From contig NZ_JAQGLA010000009.1 of the NCBI RefSeq assembly GCF_027853915.1, positions 62,001-126,000 on the forward strand: a stretch of DNA of 64,000 nucleotides, given 5' to 3'. Of this stretch, positions 51,019 through 59,614 are shown one piece after another (the stretch's first letter is position 1; the number at the start of each line of letters is the position of its first letter). The translations under genes were made by a program, and so were the position numbers. This DNA is from Saccharopolyspora oryzae (GTDB lineage Bacteria > Actinomycetota > Actinomycetes > Mycobacteriales > Pseudonocardiaceae). The notes beneath the pieces are model-generated. The model saw only the letters and a list, made by a program, of their open reading frames with translations. It made no database searches and was not told the DNA's origin.

Positions 51019-52172
51019 GCAACGGCCCCCGCGGCTTCGAGCCACAACCGCATCCGGTGCGCGGCCAACTCCGGATCGACCAGCAGTTGCGCGTCGTTGG
51101 CCAGTGAGAAGATCCGCGCCAGGTGCACGATGCTGCGCGCGGACTGCAGCCCGCCGAGCATCGTGAAGCCCGGCTGGTGGCCGTTGAGCCAGGCCAGGAA
51201 GGCGATCCCGGTCTTGTAGTAGAAGGTGGGTGCGCTGAACACGTGCCGCGACAGCGGGAGCGTCGCCGCCATCTCCGCGTCGTAGGTCGCGAGATCGCCG
51301 TCGTCGAGCGCGGCCAGCGCCGCCGAGGCGGCCGGAGCGATCGCGGCGAACGCGCCGAGCAGCGCGTCCGAGTGGTGGTGCGAGTCGCCGCGGATCAGCT
51401 CCGGGTAGTTGAAGTCGTCGCCGGTGTAGAGCCGCACGCCGGCCGGTAGTGCGGCGCGCAGACCGCGTTCGTGCTCGGCCGACAGCAGGGACACCTTCAC
51501 GCCGTCGACCTTCGCGGCGTGGTCGCGGACGAGGTCGAGGAAGGCCTCGGTCGCGGTGGCCAGGTCGGTCGAGCCCCAGTATCCGGCCAGGTGCGGGTCG
51601 AAGACCTCGCCGAGCCAGTGCAGGATCACCGGCTCGGCGACCTGCCCGAGCACCGCGTCGTACACCCGCCGGTAGTCCTCGATACCGCAGGCGATGGCGG
51701 CCAGCTGGCGGGAGGCCATCACGATCACCTGCGAGCAGGTCGACTCCACGAAGCCGACCTGCTCCTGGTAGGCCTCGACGACGTCGTCGAGGGTGCTGGC
51801 CCCGGCCCGGTGGTCGGTGCCCGCGCCGGAGGCGATCCGGGCGCCGGCGGAGCGGGCCTGCTCGGCGCTGCGGCGGACGAGTTCCTGCACCGCGGGCCAG
51901 TCCAGGCCCATGTTGCGCTGCGCGGTGTCCATCGCCTCCGCCACCCCGAGGCCGTGGCGGAACAGCTCCCGGCGGAAGGCCAATGTGGACTCCCAGTCCA
52001 CTGCCGCGGGCGCCCCCGGCGTGTTGTCGCCGAGCGGGTCGGCGACCACGTGCGCGGCGGCGAACGCGACCCGCGAGCCGTGCGGCTGCGGATGTTCCTC
52101 CCACCGCCTGGGTTCGCGCAGCACGACCTCCGCCCAGGTGCCCTGGTCGGTGGGCAGCTCGATCGCGCTCAT
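51015..52172 (-). CDS. DUF993 family protein (DapA-like TIM barrel)
   Basis: A 385-residue protein of the DUF993 family, which is related to dihydrodipicolinate-synthase-type class I aldolases. Recognisable parts are GLDWPAVQELVRRSAEQ, GAGTDHR, MASRQLAAIA, HWLGEVFDPHLAGYWGS, the possible Schiff-base Lys region KVDGVKVSLL (about 220) and TGDDFNYPELI. No reaction is established here; a retro-aldol or lyase step on a sugar-derived keto acid is inference. It overlaps both neighbours by 4 bp, between the Gfo/Idh dehydrogenase and the isomerase. A GTGGACT-CCC-AGTCCAC inverted repeat lies inside the gene at 51985-52001. Confidence 0.85.
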   Translation of the reverse strand: MSAIELPTDQGTWAEVVLREPRRWEEHPQPHGSRVAFAAAHVVADPLGDNTPGAPAAVDWESTLAFRRELFRHGLGVAEAMDTAQRNMGLDWPAVQELVRRSAEQARSAGARIASGAGTDHRAGASTLDDVVEAYQEQVGFVESTCSQVIVMASRQLAAIACGIEDYRRVYDAVLGQVAEPVILHWLGEVFDPHLAGYWGSTDLATATEAFLDLVRDHAAKVDGVKVSLLSAEHERGLRAALPAGVRLYTGDDFNYPELIRGDSHHHSDALLGAFAAIAPAASAALAALDDGDLATYDAEMAATLPLSRHVFSAPTFYYKTGIAFLAWLNGHQPGFTMLGGLQSARSIVHLARIFSLANDAQLLVDPELAAHRMRLWLEAAGAVA

Positions 52173-53323
52173 GCCGCGCCGCCGGTGGGCAGCTCGATGC
52201 GGCGGCCCTCCGCCGACGAGGCGAGACCGGCGGCGGCGAGCCGGAGTCCGCGCAGCCCGGCCGCCAGGTCGTAGGGGTGCGGCCTGCCGTGGTGCACGTC
52301 CAGCAGGAAGCGTTCCCACTGCGCGCGGAAACCGTTGTGGAACTCCGCGTTGTCGGGGATCTCGTCCCACTGGCCGCGGAAGTCCTCGGTGGTGGGCAGG
52401 TCCGGGTTCCACGACGGCCGCGGGGTGCGCACCCGCGGCTGGATGCGGCAGCCGAACAGGCCCGCGACCGCCGAGCCGTGCGTGCCGTCGACCTGGAACT
52501 CCAGCAGTTCCTTGCGCTCCACCCGCACCGCCCACGACGAGTTGATCTGCGCGATGACCCCGTCGTCGAGCTCGAAGATCGCGTACGCCGCGTCGTCGGC
52601 GGTGGCGTCGTAGCGCTGCCCGTCCTCGTCCCAGCGCTGCGGGATGTGCGTGACCGCCTTCGCGGTGACCGCGCGGACCTGGCCGAAGATGTTCTCCAGC
52701 ACGTAGTTCCAGTGGCAGAACATGTCCAGCACCACGCCGCCGCCGTCCTCGGACCGGTAGTTCCAGCTCGGCCGCTGCGCGGGCAGCAGGTCGCCCTCGA
52801 ACACCCAGTAGCCGAATTCCCCGCGCACGGACAGGATCCGGCCGAAGAAGCCCGCGTCCACCAGCCGTTTGAGCTTCTGCAAGCCGGGCAGGAAGAGCTT
52901 GTCGTGCACGACGCCGTTGACGACCCCGGCGTCTTCGGCCGCTTTCACCAGTTCCTCGCCTTCGGCCACGGTCTCGGCCACGGGCTTCTCGGTGTAGACG
53001 TGCTTGCCCGCGGCCACGGCCTTCAGCACCGCCTTGCGGCGCTCGCTGGTGACCTGGGTGTCGAAGTAGATCTGCGCGGTGTCCTCGGCCAGCAGCGCGT
53101 CGAGATCGGTGCTCCACTCGGCGATGTCGTGGTCAGCGGCGATGCGGGCCAGCTTCTCGGCGTTGCGGCCGACCAGGACCGGCTCGACCTGGATGCGGCC
53201 GCCGTCGGCGAGCGGCACGCCGCCGTCGTCGCGGATCGCCAGCACCGAGCGCAGCAGGTGCTGGCGGTAGCCCATCCGGCCGGTGACGCCGTTCATCAGG
53301 ATGCGGTAGGTGCGATCGGTCAT
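52169..53323 (-). CDS. Gfo/Idh/MocA family oxidoreductase
   Basis: A 384-residue NAD(P)-dependent sugar dehydrogenase-like protein. It has an N-terminal Rossmann domain (RILMNGVTGRMGYRQHLL, near 5-22, with an unusual NGVTGRMG nucleotide loop; YFDTQVTSERR; the EKP motif HVYTEKPVAE, near 116) and a C-terminal substrate domain. EKP is the family's catalytic Lys site. Such enzymes oxidise a ring hydroxyl, often to a 3-keto sugar or inosose. It overlaps the LivF-type ATPase gene by 4 bp and DUF993 by 4 bp, so transport and degradation are one transcript. Confidence 0.9.
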   Translation of the reverse strand: MTDRTYRILMNGVTGRMGYRQHLLRSVLAIRDDGGVPLADGGRIQVEPVLVGRNAEKLARIAADHDIAEWSTDLDALLAEDTAQIYFDTQVTSERRKAVLKAVAAGKHVYTEKPVAETVAEGEELVKAAEDAGVVNGVVHDKLFLPGLQKLKRLVDAGFFGRILSVRGEFGYWVFEGDLLPAQRPSWNYRSEDGGGVVLDMFCHWNYVLENIFGQVRAVTAKAVTHIPQRWDEDGQRYDATADDAAYAIFELDDGVIAQINSSWAVRVERKELLEFQVDGTHGSAVAGLFGCRIQPRVRTPRPSWNPDLPTTEDFRGQWDEIPDNAEFHNGFRAQWERFLLDVHHGRPHPYDLAAGLRGLRLAAAGLASSAEGRRIELPTGGAA

Positions 53324-54105
53324 GGTCGCGGGCCCCCTGTCTTCGACGATGCGGTGCTGGCGCGTCGGCTGCCGAGGTAGAGCTCGCCGAGCTGCGGGTC
53401 GGCGAGCAGGTCGGGCGCCGGGCCGGAGATGTGCACCCGGCCGAGGTCGAGCACGCAGCCCAGGTCGGCGACCTCCAGCGCGCGGCGGGCGTTCTGCTCC
53501 ACCAGCAGCACCGCCGTCCCCGCGTCGCGCATCCGCGCCACCTGGGCGAACACGGTCTCGGTCGCCTTGGGGTCCAGGCCCATCGACGGCTCGTCGAGCA
53601 GCACGACCTTCGGGCTGACCATCAGGGACCGGGCGAACTCCACCTGCTTCTGCTGCCCGCCGGAAAGCGCCCCGGCCAGCGCGTCCCACCGCTCGGCCAC
53701 GACCGGGAACAGCTCCTTGACGAAGGCCGCGCGGTCGGCGATCTCGGACCTGTCCCGCAGCGCGTACGCGCCGAGCAGCACGTTCTCCGCGACCGTCATC
53801 TCCTTGAACACGCTGTGGCCCTGGAGCACGTGGGACAGACCGGCTTCGAGCATCTGCTGCGGTCGGCGGTTCGTGACGTCCTTGCCGCACACCAGGATCC
53901 GGCCGGCCCGCGGTGCGAGCATGCCGCTGGCGACCTTGAGCACCGTGGACTTCCCGGCGCCGTTCGGTCCCACTAGGCAGACCACGCTGGCCGGTGGCAC
54001 CCGCACCGTCAGCCCGCGCAGCACCAGCGCTGCGCGCCCGTAGCCGGCCTCGACGTCGACGAGCTCGAGCAGGTGCTCGCTCGAACCCCGCTGCTCAGAT
54101 CCCAA
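53320..54105 (-). CDS. ABC transporter ATP-binding protein, LivF-like
   Basis: A 261-residue ATPase of the branched-chain type: Walker A GPNGAGKST (about 46-54), VLQGHSVFKEMTVAENVLLG, signature LSGGQQKQVEFARSL, Walker B VVLLDEPSMGL and LVEQNARRAL. The start is a TTG at 54105 with GGAGG six bases upstream, lying 11 bp inside the LivG-like gene. Confidence 0.92.
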   Translation of the reverse strand: MGSEQRGSSEHLLELVDVEAGYGRAALVLRGLTVRVPPASVVCLVGPNGAGKSTVLKVASGMLAPRAGRILVCGKDVTNRRPQQMLEAGLSHVLQGHSVFKEMTVAENVLLGAYALRDRSEIADRAAFVKELFPVVAERWDALAGALSGGQQKQVEFARSLMVSPKVVLLDEPSMGLDPKATETVFAQVARMRDAGTAVLLVEQNARRALEVADLGCVLDLGRVHISGPAPDLLADPQLGELYLGSRRASTASSKTGGPRP

Positions 54106-54829
54106 GGTATGCCTCCAGGACTCGCGGGTCGTTGCGGACCTCGTCGGGCGTGCCCGCGGCGATCGGCCGCCCGCGGTCGAAGACGACCACGTGGTCGGAC
54201 AGGCTCATCACCAGGTCCATGTTGTGCTCCACGATCAGGAAGGTCCGGCCCTCGGCGTTGAGCGCGCGCACCAGCTCCCCGATCCGCTCGATCAGCGCCG
54301 GGTTCACCCCGCCCGCGGGCTCGTCGAGCAGGACCGTCTCGGGATCGGCCATCAGCACCCCGGCGAGTTCGAGCAGCTTCTGCTGGCCGTAGGACAGGTC
54401 GCGGGCCTGGACGTCGGCCAGGTGCTCGATGCCCACGCGGGTGAGCAGTTCGCGCGCCCGGTCCAGGTCGGTGCGCTGGCGCGCGGAGACCAGCTGGCCG
54501 AGCAGGGTTCGGGAGCGGACCGGGACCAGCAGGTTCTCCAGCGCCGTCATCCGGGGGAAGATCCGGCACAGCTGGAAGCTGCGGCCGATGCCGGCGCGGG
54601 CGATCCGGTGCGGCGGGCGGCCGGTGATGTTGCGCCCGCGGTAGCTCGCGGTGCCGGAATCGGGCTTGATCATCCCGGTGACGCAGTTGAAGAACGTGGT
54701 CTTGCCCGATCCGTTGGGGCCGATCAGCGCGTTGACCTTGCCGTGCTGGAAGGCGACGGTGGCCCCGTCGACGGCGCGCACCCCGCCGAAGGACTTGGTC
54801 AGTCCGGTGGTTTCCAGTCCCGTGCTCAC
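54095..54829 (-). CDS. ABC transporter ATP-binding protein, LivG-like
   Basis: A 244-residue ATPase: Walker A GPNGSGKTT (about 38-46), RSFQLCRIFPRMTALENLL, signature LSYGQQKLLELAGVL, Walker B VLLDEPAGGVNP and the LIVEHNMDLVMSL switch, all typical of LivG. The GTG start overlaps the LivM-like stop by 4 bp. Confidence 0.93.
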   Translation of the reverse strand: MSTGLETTGLTKSFGGVRAVDGATVAFQHGKVNALIGPNGSGKTTFFNCVTGMIKPDSGTASYRGRNITGRPPHRIARAGIGRSFQLCRIFPRMTALENLLVPVRSRTLLGQLVSARQRTDLDRARELLTRVGIEHLADVQARDLSYGQQKLLELAGVLMADPETVLLDEPAGGVNPALIERIGELVRALNAEGRTFLIVEHNMDLVMSLSDHVVVFDRGRPIAAGTPDEVRNDPRVLEAYLGI

Positions 54830-55878
54830 AGGCGCGCCTCCTCGACGGTCCCGGTCCGGCGCTGCTCGGCGAGCTCGGCCTGGCTGACTTCCCGGATCGA
54901 CGCCGTTCGCGGGCGGAACCGGTGCAGCAGGTCGCGCAGCGCCGGGATGATCCCGTCGGGCATGAACAGCACGACCGCGGCGAGCAGCACGCCCAAGGCG
55001 ACCAGGTGCAGCTGGGTGTCGCCGTACTGGGCCTTGAAGTACTCCACGGCGTAGCCGACGATCACCGCGCCGAGCACCGGCCCGAACAGGCTGCGCACGC
55101 CGCCGAGCAGGCTCATCAGCACCAGGTAGGAACCGGTCAGCACGGAGAACTGGAAGATCGGGTCCAGGAACCCGAACCACAGCGCGTAGAGCCCGCCGCC
55201 CAACGCGGTGAACAACGCCGAGACCACGAACGCGACGAGCTTGTAGGCGAAGGTCGGCACCCCGAGCGCTTCGGCCTTGTCCTCGTCCTCCCGGATCGCC
55301 TTCAACCCGGAGCCGAACCGGGAGCGGTCGATCACCCACCAGCACAGCAGGGCGACGGCCAGCAGCGCGGCGTGCAGGTAGAAGAACCGCTCGTGCTGCT
55401 CGGGGCGGAGCACGTCCGGGCCGAACGGGCGCGGCACGCGCAAACCGTTGGAACCACCGGTGAGATCTCCCCAGCTCTGGAAGACCAGCAGCGTGATCAG
55501 CACCAGCGCGATCGAGACGATGACGAACGACGCACCGCGCACCCGGAGGCTCGCGACACCGATCGGCACCGCGAGCACGGCGACGACCACGGCGCCGAGG
55601 ACCAGCGCGAGCCACGGGTTCAGGTCCGCGTGCACGACCAGCAGCGCGGTGGCGTAGCCGCCGAGCCCGGAGTACGCCGCGTGGCCCAGCGAGATGTAGC
55701 CGGTGAAGCCGCCCACGAAGTTCCACGACGTGGCCAGCACGGCGTAGCTTATGATCACCACGCCGACCGACAGGATGAACGGATCCGGTGCCAGCGCGGG
55801 GAAGGCGAGCACCAGCGCGGCCAGCAGGAGTAGGCCGACGAGCTTCGCGGCGCGGGCGGGGTCAGAAACGCTGCGCAA
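54826..55878 (-). CDS. ABC transporter permease, LivM-like
   Basis: A 350-residue permease with about nine membrane segments. ILSVGVVIISYAVLATSWNFVGGFTGYISLGHAAYSGLGGYATALL is the LivM core, and RSRFGSGLKAIREDEDKAEALGVPTFAYKL is the cytoplasmic EAA loop. The best start is a TTG at 55878 with GGAGG five bases upstream, 17 bp inside the LivH-like gene; longer in-frame extensions are shadows of that gene. Confidence 0.9.
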   Translation of the reverse strand: MRSVSDPARAAKLVGLLLLAALVLAFPALAPDPFILSVGVVIISYAVLATSWNFVGGFTGYISLGHAAYSGLGGYATALLVVHADLNPWLALVLGAVVVAVLAVPIGVASLRVRGASFVIVSIALVLITLLVFQSWGDLTGGSNGLRVPRPFGPDVLRPEQHERFFYLHAALLAVALLCWWVIDRSRFGSGLKAIREDEDKAEALGVPTFAYKLVAFVVSALFTALGGGLYALWFGFLDPIFQFSVLTGSYLVLMSLLGGVRSLFGPVLGAVIVGYAVEYFKAQYGDTQLHLVALGVLLAAVVLFMPDGIIPALRDLLHRFRPRTASIREVSQAELAEQRRTGTVEEARL

Positions 55879-56746
55879 GGCGGCCTCCGAAGAATCCCTG
55901 GGGGTGCAGCAGCAGGGTGGCGAACAGCGCGATGTAGAAAACCGTTTGCGCCCAAGTGGTTCCGAGCGGCAGCTGGAGCAGGCTCTGGCCGAGCCCCAGC
56001 ACCACGGCGGCGATCGCCGCACCGGGGACGCTGCCCAGCCCGCCCACCACGATGATCGCCATCAGCGGTCCGATCCAGTGCCAGTGCAGCGACGGGTAGA
56101 TCGTGGAGTCCAGGGCCAGCGCGGTTCCGCCGATCGCCGCGGTGGCCAGGCCCAACCCGAACCCGTAGCCGGCGATCCGGCCGGTGTTGATGCCGACCAG
56201 CTGCGCGGCCTCCCGGTGCTGGATCGTCGCGCGCAGCGCCTGGCCGAACCGGGTCTTCTTCAGCAGCACGGAGAGCCCGGCCAGCGACACCGCGGCGAGG
56301 CCGAACGCGATCAGCTTCACCACCGGGATGCTGGCCCCGAAGAACTGGATGTCCGCGCCGGAGTAGGGCAGCTGGATGCGCCGGTGGGTACCGCTGAAGA
56401 GAAGCCCGAGCGCGCCCTCGATCACCAGCGCGATGGCGAACGTCAGCAGCACCGACATCATGGTCAGCGTCGCCGGGCGCAGCCGCGAGATCAGCAACCG
56501 CTGCATGGCCACGCCGACCGCGAAGAACAGCGGGACGGTCACCACCAGCGACAGCAGCGGGTCCAATCCGGTCTGGAGGTTGAAGAACCAGGCCAGGTAC
56601 GCCGCCAGGATCAGGAAGGCGGAGTGCGCCAGCATCACCACGCGCATCACGCCGAAGTACAGCGTCAGGCCCGCGGCGAGCAGGGCGTAGAGCCCGCCGA
56701 GCAGCACACCGAGCACCAGGCTCTGCAGCAGAAGCGATCCGGTCAT
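55862..56746 (-). CDS. ABC transporter permease, LivH-like
   Basis: A 294-residue permease: LLQSLVLGVLLGGLYALLAAGLTLYFGVMRVVMLAHSAFLILAAYLAW is the LivH start, followed by TRFGQALRATIQHREAAQLVGINTGRI (EAA loop) and a VVGGLGSVPGAAIAAVVLG end motif. It lies 7 bp downstream of the binding-protein gene. Confidence 0.93.
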   Translation of the reverse strand: MTGSLLLQSLVLGVLLGGLYALLAAGLTLYFGVMRVVMLAHSAFLILAAYLAWFFNLQTGLDPLLSLVVTVPLFFAVGVAMQRLLISRLRPATLTMMSVLLTFAIALVIEGALGLLFSGTHRRIQLPYSGADIQFFGASIPVVKLIAFGLAAVSLAGLSVLLKKTRFGQALRATIQHREAAQLVGINTGRIAGYGFGLGLATAAIGGTALALDSTIYPSLHWHWIGPLMAIIVVGGLGSVPGAAIAAVVLGLGQSLLQLPLGTTWAQTVFYIALFATLLLHPQGFFGGRLAQRF

Positions 56747-56753
56747 CTCGGCA

Positions 56754-57968
56754 TCACCACGCCGGCTTGGGGTGGACCAGGTCGGCTTCCTTGGTCTCCG
56801 CCGGGAGCACGATGCGGATCCGGCCGCCGACGTACTGCTGGATCAGGTGCGCGCCGCGCGGTTTCCCGGTGGCGTCCCAGCTGAGCTTGCCGACCACGGT
56901 GTCCACCTCGTTCCGGTGCAGCCAGTCGATGAGCCTGCGCTGGCAGTCGGGGTCCGGATCGGCGCAGCCGACGGCTTGCACGGCGGCTGCCACGACCTGC
57001 CCGGTGGTCCACGCGTTGGCCTCGTCCTCGCTGGGCGGGGAGTTGAACATCTTCGTGTAGTGCTCGACGAATTCCTTGTTGGACGGGAAGTTCGCGTCCG
57101 GCGTGTAGCCGGTGGGGGAGAGGATTCCCTCGGTCTGCTCGCCGATGGCCTTGGCGAACTCCGGGTTGGTCGGCGCGGTGGAGAAGGCCGCCATCGACGG
57201 CTGGTAGCCGAGTTGGCGCAGCGCCAGGATGAGGTTGACCGCGTCCTGGTACTGCGTCCCGCCGACGACGAGGTCGGCCCGCGAATCGGCGATCTTGGCC
57301 GCGATGGAACCGAAATCCGTGGTGTTGGGCGGGTAGACCTCGTCGACCACCGTGCGGATCCCGGCCGCTTCGAGCTTGCCCTTCAACCCGTAGGCGGTGC
57401 CCTGGGCGAACGGGTCGTCCATCGCGGCGTACGCGGCGGTTTTCGGGCGCTGGTCGGCGGGCATCGCCAGGACGGCCTCGGCCAGGTGGTTGTAGTGGTC
57501 CTCGGCGACCGCTGGCGCGGCGTAGAAGAGGTTGTCGAAGCCCTGGTCGAACACTTCCTCGGCGGCGCCTGCCGGTTCGACGAACAGGAAGCCGTAGTCC
57601 TTGGCGACCTGCGCGGCCGGGACCACCAGGCGGGTGGAGAACGGTCCGAAGACCAGGTCGGCGCCGTCCTGGTTGATCAGCTTCTCGTAGTCGGCCGCGA
57701 CGCGGTCGGCGTTGGACTGGTCGTCGAGGACGGTCAGCTCGACCTTGCGGCCCAGCAACCCGCCGCGGGCGTTGACGTAGTCGGCCCACGCTTCGTAGCC
57801 GCGGCGGACGCCCTTGCCGGGTTCGGAGAAGTCGCCGGTGAGGGGCAGGGAGATGCCGATCTGGATGCTGTCGTCGTTGCCTCCGGCGCCCGAGCTGAGG
57901 CAGCCGGTCAGCGCGAGGCTCGCGCTGGTCACGAGTACACCTAGTCGAAGACGTTGTGAAATTTTCAT
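56754..57968 (-). CDS. ABC transporter substrate-binding lipoprotein, LivK-like
   Basis: Type I periplasmic-binding protein, 404 residues. The signal peptide ends in the lipobox LTGC (Cys near 23). IQIGISLPLTGDFSEPGKGVRRGYEAWADYVNARGGLLGRKVEL is the family core. Extra Cys pairs (VGCADPDPDCQ) may form a disulfide. Although the family is named for amino acids, members bind many carboxylates and sugars-acid derivatives; the ligand here is unknown but probably a precursor for the Gfo/Idh enzyme. First gene of the LacI-controlled operon. Confidence 0.92.
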   Translation of the reverse strand: MKISQRLRLGVLVTSASLALTGCLSSGAGGNDDSIQIGISLPLTGDFSEPGKGVRRGYEAWADYVNARGGLLGRKVELTVLDDQSNADRVAADYEKLINQDGADLVFGPFSTRLVVPAAQVAKDYGFLFVEPAGAAEEVFDQGFDNLFYAAPAVAEDHYNHLAEAVLAMPADQRPKTAAYAAMDDPFAQGTAYGLKGKLEAAGIRTVVDEVYPPNTTDFGSIAAKIADSRADLVVGGTQYQDAVNLILALRQLGYQPSMAAFSTAPTNPEFAKAIGEQTEGILSPTGYTPDANFPSNKEFVEHYTKMFNSPPSEDEANAWTTGQVVAAAVQAVGCADPDPDCQRRLIDWLHRNEVDTVVGKLSWDATGKPRGAHLIQQYVGGRIRIVLPAETKEADLVHPKPAW

Positions 57969-57993
57969 GGTCCACCCGTCGTTGGGGGCATCC

Positions 57994-58017
57994 GCAAGCG
58001 CTTACGTAAGCGCTTAC
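57994..58017. promoter_or_regulatory. Tandem LacI-type operators
   Basis: GTAAGCGCTTAC at 58006-58017 is a perfect 12-bp palindrome with the central CG typical of LacI-family sites. GCAAGCGCTTAC at 57994-58005 abuts it with one mismatch. They lie between the transporter operon and the lacI-type gene and cover the predicted transcription start of the operon, so binding should repress it. Confidence 0.8.
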
Positions 58018-58020
58018 GGC

Positions 58021-58049
58021 AGAATAGGAACCATCGGGCGAAGTGGCAA
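58021..58049 (-). promoter_or_regulatory. Promoter of the livKHMGF-like operon
   Basis: On the minus strand, TTGCCA (58049-58044) and TATTCT (58026-58021) with 17-bp spacing. The expected start near 58013 lies inside the tandem operators. Confidence 0.65.
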
Positions 58050-58106
58050 GGGTCACGGATCATGGTTCGCGGTCCGCGGGGCGGACCGGAGCGGAAGGGG
58101 GCACGG

Positions 58107-59147
58107 ATGCCGCAGCAACGCGCGAGGCTCAGGCTCATCGACGTCGCCGAGCGGGCAGGGGTGTCGATCGCGGCGGCGTCGCGGGCGTTGTCCGGGTCAG
58201 CGGGCGTCAGCGACGCCATCGCCGAGCGGGTGCGCGAAGTCGCCGCGCAGATGGGCTACGTCGCCAACGTGCACGCCCGCACGCTGGCCGGTGGCGCGAG
58301 CACCAGCGTCGGACTGCTCGTGCACGAGATCGGCGACCCCTACTTCACCGAGATCGCCAGCGGAGTGCTGCGCGTCGGTGCGCAGCAGGGCCTGACCGTG
58401 CAGATCTGCCACACCGGGCGCGACCCGGAGAACGAGCTCGTCCAGGTCCGCACGCTGATCGCCAACCGGGTCCGGGCGATCATCATCGCCGGTTCGGGTT
58501 TCGTGGACGCGCGGAAGCAGGCGCCGGTGAAGCAGGACCTCCAGGCCTTCCAGGAGACCGGCGGCCGCGTCGCGGTGATCGGACGCCACCACCTCGGCAC
58601 CGACGCGGTCCTGCCGGACAACACCGCGGGCGGCCGGTCGATCACCGAGCACGTGCTGTCCCTGGGGCACCGGCGGATCGCTTTCGTCTCCGGCCCCCGG
58701 ACGCTGACCACAGTGGCCGATCGCCTCGCGGGCGCCGCGCAGGCACTGGAAGCGGCCGGACTGTCGATTGAGGACGTTCCCGTCGTCGAGGAAGCGTTCA
58801 CCCGCGACGGCGGCACGACGGGCATGCGGCGCGTCCTCGACGAGCACCCCGACGTGACCGCGGTGATCGCGCTCAACGACGACATGGCGATCGGCGTCCT
58901 CGCGGCCCTGCGAGCGCGCGGAAAGGCTGTGCCGGAGGACATCTCGGTGGCGGGCTTCGACGACGTGGCAGTCGCGGAGCACCTGTCGCCTGCGCTGACG
59001 ACGGTCCGGTTGCCGATGGCGGAAATGGGGGAGCAGGCGTTGCGCCTCGCCTTGAAGGACCCGTCGGCCCGCCCCCGCCGCCGCACCACGGCGCACTCCC
59101 TGGTGGTGCGCGAGTCCACCGCCCCACCCCCGCGCCGCAAGCGGTGA
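58107..59147 (+). CDS. LacI family transcriptional regulator
   Basis: A 346-residue repressor. The N-terminal LacI helix-turn-helix RLIDVAERAGVSIAAASRALSGSAGVSDAI (about 8-37) and hinge (ANVHARTLAGGAS) are followed by a periplasmic-binding-like effector domain (SVGLLVHEIGDPYFTEIASGV; VIALNDDMAIGVLAALRARG; VAGFDDVAVAEHLSPALTTV). Start is the ATG at 58107 with GGAAGGGGG upstream, preferred over an in-frame start 45 bases earlier. Divergent from the Liv-type operon with a double operator between, so it is the likely repressor of that operon. The inducer is probably a sugar-like compound. Confidence 0.95.
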   Translation: MPQQRARLRLIDVAERAGVSIAAASRALSGSAGVSDAIAERVREVAAQMGYVANVHARTLAGGASTSVGLLVHEIGDPYFTEIASGVLRVGAQQGLTVQICHTGRDPENELVQVRTLIANRVRAIIIAGSGFVDARKQAPVKQDLQAFQETGGRVAVIGRHHLGTDAVLPDNTAGGRSITEHVLSLGHRRIAFVSGPRTLTTVADRLAGAAQALEAAGLSIEDVPVVEEAFTRDGGTTGMRRVLDEHPDVTAVIALNDDMAIGVLAALRARGKAVPEDISVAGFDDVAVAEHLSPALTTVRLPMAEMGEQALRLALKDPSARPRRRTTAHSLVVRESTAPPPRRKR

Positions 59148-59377
59148 CTCCCGCCGGGGCTGTGCCGGTTGCGGCGAGCAACCAACGGCTGCTGGACGAG
59201 CACGGCTCGACGGAGTACTACGGCCCGAAGCCGGTCGCGGGCCGACATCGCGCGCTCTGAGTCGGAAGCCTCTGTTCGGATGTTCGAACAGCGGCATGCT
59301 TGTGGTTGGGCGCGGCCGCAGCGCTCCCCAAGATCGGAGCTGCTGGCAACGTGGCCGCACGGGGAGATGAGCAGTCG
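59148..59377. other. Intergenic region after the lacI-type gene
   Basis: About 230 bp; short frames exist but none with start signals or recognisable content. No hairpin or repeat was noticed. Confidence 0.35.
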
Positions 59378-59614
59378 ATGAGCGAGGTCGTTGGCCGGTG
59401 GTGCGCGGGGCGCGGTCACTGGCACGAGGACGGCTGCTTCGAGATCGTCTTGGAGCACGCCGCGGGCAAGTGGCTGGTCACCTACCTCACCCACGGCGAA
59501 CAGCACGCGCGCATCGGTTTCGACACGGAGGAAGAAGCGCACGGGGACATTCGGTGGCTGATGTCCATCCTTCCCCCGGACGTTGCTCCGTGGGAGCGCG
59601 TGGCTGATGAGTAG
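59378..59614 (+). CDS. Small hypothetical protein
   Basis: A 78-residue protein I do not recognise. It reads as a compact mixed alpha/beta domain (WHEDGCFEIVLEHAAGKWLVTYLTHGEQHARIGFDTEEEAHGDIRWL), with no signal or membrane segment. The ATG at 59378 has GGGGAG eleven bases upstream, a long spacing. It precedes the PAS-GGDEF-EAL gene by about 185 bp to that gene's preferred start. The strand pattern and codon use look genuine. Confidence 0.55.
   Translation: MSEVVGRWCAGRGHWHEDGCFEIVLEHAAGKWLVTYLTHGEQHARIGFDTEEEAHGDIRWLMSILPPDVAPWERVADE

Noticed and set aside
51985-52001. GTGGACT-CCC-AGTCCAC inverted repeat as a terminator or operator
   Set aside because: It lies in the middle of the DUF993 coding region of a continuous operon; more likely a coding coincidence.
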